From assembly GCA_015057615.1 (NCBI GenBank), contig SVEA01000089.1, positions 1 to 64,000 of the forward strand: a stretch of 64,000 nt of DNA. The letters run 5' to 3'. The position numbers and the translations under genes are program-made. Shown piece by piece: positions 53,101-62,100 of this stretch (positions are counted from its first letter, which is position 1; every line of letters starts with the position of its first letter). A model generated the notes under the pieces. The model was not told the origin of the DNA, made no database searches, and saw only the letters and a program-made list of their open reading frames with translations. This stretch comes from Lachnospiraceae bacterium. GTDB lineage: Bacteria > Bacillota > Clostridia > Lachnospirales > Lachnospiraceae.

Positions 53101-56100
53101 CATAATGTTGGAAATGTAGAAAAAGAATTGGTATCTATTGTTGCAGAGCTCATCGGAAAATCAGAAGATAGGGTTGATGTAAACCGCAATCTGTCGGAAT
53201 ATGGTTTTGATTCAATATTGTTTACTGCTTTCAGTACCAAGATCAATGAAACTCTAAATCTTGATATTACACCAGTCATCTTCTTTGAGTATCTTTCAAT
53301 AAAAGAGATCTCAAATTATTTAACAAAAGAATTCGGAGTAACTTTTGCTATTAAGCATACGAAGGAAGAGCAAAGGAAGGAGAATGTACCTGAAGCTGTG
53401 AATACTCCTTCCTCAGAACAGTGGATTGCAATTGTTGGACTGAGCGCTAAAATGCCTTCGTCAGAAGATGCAGAAGAATTGTGGGATAACCTGATAAAGG
53501 CTCATGATCTAGTAAGCGAAATTCCAATTGAGCGTTGGGATTATAATGATTATTATGGCCCAGGTAAAGAGAGCAAATCAAAATGGGGAAGTTTCATCAA
53601 CAACATTGACCAGTTTGACAATGAGTTTTTCGGTATTTCTCCACGAGAAGCTGCCTATATGGATCCGCAGCAGCGACTTATGCTTGAGCATGTTTGGAAG
53701 TGTATAGAAGACGCAGGATACCAAATGTCATCATTGGCACGTAAAAAAGTTGCAGTTATGATAGGTGCATCAAGCAATGATTACGCTGAAACCTGCAGAG
53801 ATGAGACAGGATATATTGATCCGTATCTTGCTACAGGTATTTCAAAAACAATAATTTCAAACAGGATCTCTCATATGTTCAATCTTTATGGTCCAAGCAT
53901 TACGCTCGATACTGCTTGTTCAAGTTCTTTAGTGGCTTTAGATCTGGCGGTTGCCGAGATCCAGAACGGAACGTGTGAAAGTGCCATTGTAGGCGGTGTT
54001 AATATAATATTAGATCCGCATACTTATATTGCGCTGAGTAAAAATGGTATGCTGAGCAGTGATGGAAAATGCAAGGTATTTGATGATATAGCAGACGGAT
54101 ATGTTCGTGGTGAAGGTGCGATCGCATTGTATCTTAAACCGATAAAACAGGCAGAAAGAGACGGAGATCACATTTATGCTGTGATCAGAGGAAGCGCACA
54201 GAATCATTGCGGAAAAACAAGTTCACTTACAACTCCTAGTCAACAGGCGCAGGCAGAATTGATCACAACAGCTCTGAAAAAAGCAGATTTGACTCCCGAT
54301 GATATTTCTTATATTGAAATGCACGGAACGGGGACAAGTTTAGGTGATCCAATAGAAGTTGAGGGAATCAAGAAAGTTTTTGCATGGTATGATTTTGATA
54401 AGGAACGAGAGGTCTCTAACGAAAAAAAATGCGGACTCGGATCTATTAAAAGCAATATCGGACATCTTGAAGGTGCAGCAGGTATTGCAGGCTTGCTGAA
54501 GGTGCTTTTGTGTATAAAGCATAAGGAATTAGTACCTAATATCCATTATCATAACTTAAACCATAATATCATTCTTGAAAATACTCCGCTATATGTTGTG
54601 GATAAAGCGCAGAAATGGGAGCCGCTTCGTCCGGGAGCTCCTTTAAGAGCCGGTGTAAGCGCATTTGGCTTCGGCGGTCAAAATGCTCATGTTATTGTCG
54701 AAGAGTATATTGATAAGAATAATCTCTGCAACAATGACAACAAGGATGAACTAATATTTGTATTCTCTGCAAAAAGCCGGTATTCATTGTCTGAAATTGT
54801 CAAGAAATTTGTGGAGTGGATAGATAGCAATCCTGAAAAAGACCCAAGAGCGGTTTCTTATCAACTGCAGAATGGCCGTGAGGAAATGGACTACCGTTTT
54901 GCAATTATCGCAAAAAATCTGACAGAGCTAAAAGAGCGTTTGCAGAAATATGCTGATAATAAGCAGAGTCCTTTTCTTTATGTAAATCCAGACAAGATCA
55001 TAAGAAATCGAGTAGCAGACGATATAATAATAAAATATTGTGATGAAAGAAATTTGTCTGAACTTGCAAAGTTATGGGTAAACGGTACAAAAATAACATG
55101 GGAAAAATTATGGCAGAGAACATATCCTAAAATTTCACTGCCTACTTACCAAATGCAGAAACTGCATCATTGGGTATTCAAAAATATCGGTGCAAGCAAT
55201 CATGAAATTGTTATTGATGAAAATATTTCTACTTTTGATCAGCAGCGTTACATAAAACATTTGACCGGAAAAGAAAGGTATTTAACAGACCATGTAATTG
55301 CCGGACAGACGATACTTCCGGGAGCAATTTATCTGGAGATGGCTTGTGAGGCCGCAGCGCGTTCAAAAAATCAGCAGAGCATCAAAGTAATAACCGATGT
55401 ATTATTCAGACAGCCGATCTTGTATCAAAACAAAACAGAAAATATCTATATTGATCTTGAGGAAAATGAAGGCGTATATTACACCATTTATACGGATAAT
55501 GATTCGCAGAAGAACTGCTCGGAAGGCAGGATTAGCTTTGAACATGAAGAAATTCTGCAGGAGAACGTGCCACAGGAGCGGATTCGAAATCGCTGTATAA
55601 ATCTTATAACTAAAGAAGAGCTTTATTCGTATTTCAAATCAAATCAGGTCATTTATGGATCAACTTATCAAAGCATTGATAAAGTGTATTATAACGATCA
55701 GGAAGCATTTTCTTATATTTCAATGCCGGAATTCAGAAAAGGGGATCTAAATTCTTATATTTTAGCTCCTTCTTTGCTTGATGGTGCCCTTCAGACTATT
55801 GTGGGAATTAATTTTGATAAAACTAAGAAGGCAAATACCTTCTATCCGTATTCAATTGGAAAAATCGAAATATATAATGCTCTAAGCGAGAAAATAACTT
55901 GTTTTGCAAAAGCCAAGAATGTTTCTGAAAAATATATGTTATTCGATATTATGATATGGAACGCAGACGGTGAGATCAGTATCAAGATCAATGACTACAT
56001 GATAGGAAAAGATAATCGAAACATAGAACTCAAGAATAATAACGATGATGATGAATCGGATGTAGTAGCACAGATGCATAAGTTATTAGAAGAGGGCCTA

Positions 56101-56145
56101 TTGACCGAAGAGGAAGTCATGTTATTGATGGAGGAGATTGAGTAA
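50113..56145 (+). CDS. Hybrid NRPS-PKS g5: C-A-PCP, KS11-DH
   Basis: 2010 residues from ATG 50113, chosen because MSKKEIYQLL lines up with the docking N-termini of g2, g3 and g6; in-frame ATGs at 50095 and 50110 are alternatives, and none has a clear ribosome binding site. A docking segment (1-30) precedes a condensation domain with active HHIIFDG (164-170). The adenylation domain (about 470-985) has TSGSTGKPKG, FDIATVELYLPL, NQYGPTE, YRTGDL and the invariant Lys in LSGKIDRKAL, so one amino acid is added; pocket residues do not give me a confident substrate. The PCP carries Ser1034. KS11 (1104-1533; Cys1269, HGTGT, SNIGH) must accept an aminoacyl chain. DH11 (about 1705-1965; HVIAGQTILPG, His1727) ends the protein before a docking tail. 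The stop overlaps g6 in TAATG. Confidence 0.95.
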   Translation: MSKKEIYQLLAERKISKDEAKKLLEEYSEKSEDITFPLSVGQRELYYIYMQNPSETAYNVPVAFDCLYDFDEAELTKALRKTVEEHELLRANVRNKDNEIYFQICNDADITFQVIDKKGYEKEAVVELLKEKAVIPFMLEKEKMLKAYLAYYGDNKKIIMFVFHHIIFDGISLAVFLNDLMGFYENKDAHQLPSKTANKNMDSYGEFVKWQKRRFESSQMEKDEEFWLNKMSGELQHLEIHTGLSGKSSLDSKGNSVSIKLDTSVVKELLELSVENNVNIFHLLMSAYYVLLYRVSGNEDIVIGTPTMIRPNSKFEKTLGYFINTIPLRQKLNKDMSFTELMKDFKNNMLECMDHIYYPYSHIIRSVANQRKATVTGIFDVTFHYQSWMDDIRSSSGKSNTKKLELIPDIHQEGEFPLSLEVYQTADENMELLFKYDTAKYTDSQAEKLIECYTEILRDIVENPDKIITKINLLSVEDYTKQTVEWNNMKAEYPSDKRICDIFDANVEKYAANIAIHDHGKKITYKELYELSNRFALYFHKKGIVRHDYVLLKMQPSYIMVAAILGLMKCGAAYVPLDVDIPKERMEFISEDTNCKFIVCDSSSEEAKNNSFRDLTIIQVDAHINEDADEEFLSTDYDMSDIAYVIYTSGSTGKPKGVEVMHKGLTNVIYGMDHIHHYKESDSILMLTTLCFDIATVELYLPLIKGGSMVVVPSNVKKDGILLKQFMEQNKVDFIQATPATWKMLMLVGWQDKGVKAITAGEALESSLAEKMLDACKEVWNQYGPTENTVYSTVEKVERADYITIGNPVVNTQAYIMDSYQNLMPIGFAGELYVGGNCLAKGYLNRDDLNKKSFVENPLDNTKRLYRTGDLVRYCENGDIEYIGRIDNQIKIRGFRIEIGEIECSIMKDGNIAQCAVVPKKANIDSKMLVAYISLKDKSKAISIEERKKILSKWLHSYMVPATFIELDSFPITLSGKIDRKALENRDDEAAVKKEVHNVGNVEKELVSIVAELIGKSEDRVDVNRNLSEYGFDSILFTAFSTKINETLNLDITPVIFFEYLSIKEISNYLTKEFGVTFAIKHTKEEQRKENVPEAVNTPSSEQWIAIVGLSAKMPSSEDAEELWDNLIKAHDLVSEIPIERWDYNDYYGPGKESKSKWGSFINNIDQFDNEFFGISPREAAYMDPQQRLMLEHVWKCIEDAGYQMSSLARKKVAVMIGASSNDYAETCRDETGYIDPYLATGISKTIISNRISHMFNLYGPSITLDTACSSSLVALDLAVAEIQNGTCESAIVGGVNIILDPHTYIALSKNGMLSSDGKCKVFDDIADGYVRGEGAIALYLKPIKQAERDGDHIYAVIRGSAQNHCGKTSSLTTPSQQAQAELITTALKKADLTPDDISYIEMHGTGTSLGDPIEVEGIKKVFAWYDFDKEREVSNEKKCGLGSIKSNIGHLEGAAGIAGLLKVLLCIKHKELVPNIHYHNLNHNIILENTPLYVVDKAQKWEPLRPGAPLRAGVSAFGFGGQNAHVIVEEYIDKNNLCNNDNKDELIFVFSAKSRYSLSEIVKKFVEWIDSNPEKDPRAVSYQLQNGREEMDYRFAIIAKNLTELKERLQKYADNKQSPFLYVNPDKIIRNRVADDIIIKYCDERNLSELAKLWVNGTKITWEKLWQRTYPKISLPTYQMQKLHHWVFKNIGASNHEIVIDENISTFDQQRYIKHLTGKERYLTDHVIAGQTILPGAIYLEMACEAAARSKNQQSIKVITDVLFRQPILYQNKTENIYIDLEENEGVYYTIYTDNDSQKNCSEGRISFEHEEILQENVPQERIRNRCINLITKEELYSYFKSNQVIYGSTYQSIDKVYYNDQEAFSYISMPEFRKGDLNSYILAPSLLDGALQTIVGINFDKTKKANTFYPYSIGKIEIYNALSEKITCFAKAKNVSEKYMLFDIMIWNADGEISIKINDYMIGKDNRNIELKNNNDDDESDVVAQMHKLLEEGLLTEEEVMLLMEEIE

Positions 56146-59100
56146 TGAGTAGCAAGGAAAACATACTAAGAATGATAAAAGAAAATGCGATTTCCTTGAA
56201 GGAAGGGCTGAACATGATAGCTAACATGAAAAAATATTATGTTGCTAGCTGGGCGCAAAAGGAAATCGAAAGCAAAAATAATTCTTTGAGCAGAAAGAAT
56301 ATTTTTGTGATCACGGATTATGCAAGTGCTCTGTTCAGTTCGCTTCAGAAATCGAATACCCTTTTCTTTGAGCAGGATTTTGAGGATTTTTCAGACTATA
56401 AAAATGCAGATATCATTATTGTTTTTTTAAAAAATAGATCTTATGATATGGCAAAGAATATCTTAAGCATATATAAAGATCTGATCTCGCAGCATATTGA
56501 GCTATCTGATTTTTACTATCTGTATGAAGAAAATGAAGTTTCACCTGTAAATGAAGCGATGGGTTCCTTATTTCGTTCGTTGCATATGGAAAAAAGTGAA
56601 ATTTGTTTTCATTCGATCCAGATGGAAGATAAAGATCCACTTGTCGAATTTGTACAGAATGAATTTGGAGTTCAAAATGATATTCAGGTTAAATACGATC
56701 ATCGCAGCAACCGTTTTATAAAAGATGTTATATCGGTAACGAAAGCAAGCAATAATGTTCCGTTCCGTGATAATGCGACATATGTTCTTAGCGGAGGAAC
56801 TGGTGCAATAGGAAAAATTCTTCTAAAGGAATTGAGCAAACGATACAAGTCTAATTATATTTTGTTGGGGCGTTCTGAGGCAAATCAGGAAATAAGAGCT
56901 TTGGAAAGAGAATATTCAACAAATGGTTCGAATGTTGTTTATTTTTCCTGCGATATTACAGACAAAAATGAAATGAAGTTTATTTCAACAAAGATCAAGA
57001 GCCAATATGGTGATGTCAATGGGGTTATCCATCTGGCAGCAGTTTTACATGATGGGATGGCAGTATTCAAAACCGAAAAGGATTTTCTGGAAGTAATTGA
57101 TACCAAAGTTTTGGGTGCTGAAAACTTGTATCAGAATTTTCGTTCTGAGAAGCTTGAATTCATTACATTCTGTTCTTCAATAAGTGCTTTAACAGGAAAT
57201 ATCGGTCAATGTGATTACAGCTATGCTAATGCATATATTGAAGCGCTGGCATTAAAGATCAATCAGCAGTCTGGAAAGAAATTAGCGAATGCGGTCGGTT
57301 TCCCATTATGGGAAAATGGAGGTTTGAAGCCAGCACAGAACATCATTCAAAGTAAAGGTATTTCTGATCAGGAAGGTATTGATATCTTCATGAGCGGATA
57401 TGGCTTTGACGAAAACGTCATCTATTATATCGAGGAGAATACATTGAAGGTCATGAAGTCGGTGAATGAGAAAGACATTAGTATTGATGTCAAAGATTAT
57501 AAAGATGGCAAGCTAAATGAGCTTACAGAACAATATCTAATAAAGGTAATTGCAAATGAAATGAAAATTTCTGAAGATAAGCTTACAGTTGTTGAGGATC
57601 TGAATGAGATAGGCTTAGATTCCATCATGGTAATGGAAATAACCAAGAACATTGAAAAAGACCTTGGATCTATTTCAAAAACACTGTTTTTTGAGTTTAG
57701 TGATATCAGAAGTTTAGTTCGGGCTTTGATCAAAAGCAAACGTAATAAATTGGAGGTTCTCTTTGCAGATAAATTACATACAGCAAATAGAAAGGCAAAA
57801 GAAGTTATCGTTCCAGAGGAAGTATCAGTAATCCACAAACCGATCAAGAATAAAATAGAAAAGAAAGTTCAGAGCAGTGATATTGCAATCGTCGGTATGG
57901 CAGGTAGATATCCAATGTCAAATGACATGGAGGAATTTTGGAATAATCTTTCTTCCGGAAAAGACTGTATCGTTGAGATTCCGAAGGAAAGGTGGGATTA
58001 CAGAAAATACTTCGATCCTAACAAGGAAACTAAGGGAAAAAGTTATTCAAAATGGGGTGGATTTATTGATGATTACGATCGATTTGATCCGTTATTCTTC
58101 AAGATCTCACCTCGTGAGGCTGATTACCTTGATCCTCAGGAAAGAGTATTTTTAGAGACTGCATGGGAGACCATGGAAGACGCAGGTTATACAAGAGATG
58201 AATTAAAGAAATATAAAGTCGGCGTATTTGTCGGAGTAATGTATGGTCATTATCAGCTGTATAATGTTGAAGAAGGTCTACGTGGAGAGCTTCCTGTTCA
58301 ATCATCTTCATATTCATCTATTGCAAACAGAGTTTCGTATGCTTTAAATCTTCAAGGTGCCAGCCTTGCGATCGATACTATGTGCTCATCTTCTTTGACG
58401 GCGATTCATATTGCTTGTCAAAGCATCAGAGAAGGGGAAAGTGATATGGCATTAGTCGGCGGTATCAATATTTCTTCACATCCGCTGAAATATATTATGC
58501 TTTCTCAGCAGAAATTTTTATCAACTGACGGAAGATGTCGCAGCTTTGGAGAAGGCGGAGATGGTTATGTCCCGGGAGAAGGCTCAGGAGCTGTTTTGTT
58601 AAAGAGCTTAGAACAGGCAGAAAATGACGGTGATAGGATATATGCAGTTATTAAGGGAAGCGGATTAAATCACGGTGGTAAGACAAGAGGATATTCTGTA
58701 CCAAATCCTGTTGCACAAACTGCTGTTATTAAGAACACCCTTGACAAATATGATATTGATGCGAGAAGTATTAATTATATTGAAACACATGGTACCGGAA
58801 CCGCTTTGGGCGACCCGATCGAAATAAGCGGTCTGACGAATGCTTTCGGAGATATATATAATAATTATACATGTGCGATTGGTTCAATCAAATCAAATAT
58901 CGGACATACTGAATCAGCATCCGGTATTGCAGCAATCTCAAAGGTGATCCTGCAGATGAACCATAAACAGCTGGTGCCTTCCATTCATGCTGATAAATTA
59001 AATCCGAATATCGAGTTCGATAGTATTCCTTTCTATGTGCAGAGAAAGCTTGAAGAATGGAAGCCTGCTCAGATCATTGAGGCCGGGATAAACGTAAAGT

Positions 59101-62100
59101 ATCCGAGAAGAGCCGGTATTAATTCTTTTGGTGCAGGTGGTTCAAATGCCTTTGTCATCATGGAAGAATACGAGGAAAAGAGAAAGTACGATGAAATTTC
59201 TTATGAAGTATTGTTTGTATTATCTGCAAAGACTGAAGAAAGACTGAGAGCTTATGCTGCAAAAATACAGAGATTTATTACTAAGAAAACAGTGAAGAAA
59301 GGTTATAGTACAAATTCATTAGCTGATCTATTAGAAAACGAACTTGTTGTGATCTTCTCAAATTCTATCCAGATACCTAAGGAAGAGTTGGATCCTGATG
59401 CAGAGTTTGAAAGCTTGGGACTAGACTATATTACTTTAAATCAGATCGTAAATCGTGTATGTGATTTCTTCATGATCTCAGAAAAGGATAATGTGGTTGG
59501 AGTAAGTAGCATTAAGGAACTTGCGGATACTCTTATTGAAAATTATGAAGAAGATATTCGGGCATTCTTTGGAACGGTAATTGAAGAGGAAGAAAGTGAA
59601 CTTCCTAAATTGTATGAAATGGCATATATGCTTCAGGTAGGTCGAGAGCAATATGAAAACAGATTGGCAATAATTGTTTCAAGTTATGAAGAGTTAAATG
59701 AAAAGCTTTCGGATTATCTGACAAATAAAGAATTACAGGGAGTTTATAAAACTCAGCCAAACGAAACAAATGACATCATCGCCTCTCTCTTGAAGGGAAC
59801 GGCAGGAGAGAACTTCATAAAGAATTTATTTGATAATCATGAATTAGATAAATTAGCCATCATGTGGTGCAACGGATATACTATGGAATGGAAAAAGTAC
59901 TATGATAATCTGAAAATCAGAAAATGTTCACTCCCGACTTATCCGTTTAAGAGAGAGTTGCACTGGCTTAAGATGACAGATAAACAAATTAACGTTGAAA
60001 CAAGAATTTTCCCAATGCTTGACGATTTTGTATTGGATATGAAATTTGACGGTGTAACATTAAAGAAGTGTCTCAAAGATACGGATGCAATAGTTACAGA
60101 TCACATGGTGAATAACCAAATGGTACTTCCCGGTGTAGGATATATTGAAATGGTATATGAAGCACTGGGCAAGATCGGAAAAGCAGGTCAGTACGATATT
60201 GATTCGATCTATTGGCTCTTACCTGTTTATGTTAAGGAAAGAACGGTCATTGTTTATGTAAATATAGCCGGAAGTGAACAGAACAGGAAGTTTGAGATCT
60301 ATACAATAGAGAATGACAAGAAGGTATTGCATTGTAAGGGTAATCTTGTTTCAAAGGATGCTTCAACCGGTCAGATGGAATGGAGTGAGATCAAGAGTGA
60401 TTATCAGGATGTTTCAGGAGAACAGCTCTATGAGCTCTTTGCAGATGCCGGAATTACTTATCGTAATATGTACCGTGGTATCCAGAACGTTAAGTTTGCT
60501 AAGAACAAAGCTATTGCAACAATTAAAGTTAAAGCCGATACAGAAAATTATAATCTGTTTCCTGGACTTGCAGACAGTGCTCTTCAATCAATCGCAGTTC
60601 TGAATCAGGCATCAGGAAAAACCAATATACCTTATTTTATCGGCAAAGTACGTCTCTATAAAAAGCTTGAAAATATTAGCAAGGTATACACAAAGAATGA
60701 GAACGGACGCATAAGTACAGTAGTAACAAATGAAAGCGGTGAAGTATGCTTAGTTCTCAATGATATTGTGTTACGTGAATTAGCTACGAAAAGCGAAAAC
60801 ATTCTGTATTATCCTGTATGGAAAGAAATGAAGGCTGTTAAGAAGGGAAAGCTTAAGTCATCAAAGGCTGCTATTATTTATTATGAGGAATTTGAGCAGC
60901 TGGCTGAGAAACTTGAAAACGACCTGAAGAATATTACAGTGATGCGTATTTCACTTACAACTAATAATGATGAGAGCGAAAAGATCAAAGAAATTCTGAA
61001 GGACAATACGGATATTAATGAGATCTTCTTCTTGAATGGACTTAATAATGAAGTGAATGAACCGGAAGATGAAGCAGAATTCTCTCGGTCTCAGGAGAAG
61101 AGCATTACTTCATTCTACCATCTCGTAAAAGAACTGTTGGATAGTAATTACAGCAATCAGAATTTGAGATTGTATGTAGTTACAAATAATACTGTTATTG
61201 TGAAGGATTATAACAATGTTAATCCTTATGCTTCAGTTCTTCACGGATTTACTTTATCATTAGATAAGGAAATGTCAAAATGGTTCATCAAATGCATGGA
61301 CGTTGATCTATTCTATGATAATGAAGATAATGCTGTATCACAGATCATTTCAGAACGTGAAGTTGAGACATCTTCGCTGATTGTTTATAGAGAAAATGTT
61401 AGATTTATAAGAGAGATACATCCTATCAATGTTCCTGCAGTAAAGAGATCATCATTTGAAAAAAATGGGGTATATATGATATTCGGCGGAGCAGGCGGTA
61501 TCGGCGGAGTATTAGCATTGCATTTAGCTAAAACTCATAATGCTAATATTGTATTGATCGGGCGCAGAGCTATTGATGATAAGATCCAGGAAAGACTCTT
61601 GAAGATAAAGCAAAATGGCGGAGATGCAATATACGTTCAGGCTAATTTAGGGAAGTATGACGATATTAAGAACGCAATTGCGGTTACTAAGGAGAAGTTC
61701 GGTAAGATCAATGGTGTTATTCATTCTGCACTTGTGTTAAATGATAAAACCGTTAGAACTATGACCGAAGAGGTTCTGTATTCTACATTGGAATCAAAGG
61801 TCACTGGAAGTGTATTATTAAATAAGGCATTCAGAAAAGAAGAGATCGATTTTATGTTGTATTTCTCATCTGCAAATTCATTGATATCTGCAGCAGGACA
61901 AAGTAATTATTCAGCTGCTTGTACTTTTGAGGATGCTTATGCTGAGTATCAGGGTGTATATAATTCTTACGATGTAAAGCGTATTAACTGGGGTTATTGG
62001 GGATCTGTCGGTGTTGTGTCATCTGATAAGTATAATAAAAACTTATCAAAAAATGGAATTCTGTCAATAGAACCAGAAGAAGGAATGCAGGTAATTGAGC

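Noticed and set aside
59130..59175. Loss of His in the GGSNAF segment of KS12 as loss of catalysis
   Set aside because: The catalytic histidines are those in HGTGT and SNIGH, both present; the SNAH histidine also varies in KS4, KS5 and KS8.
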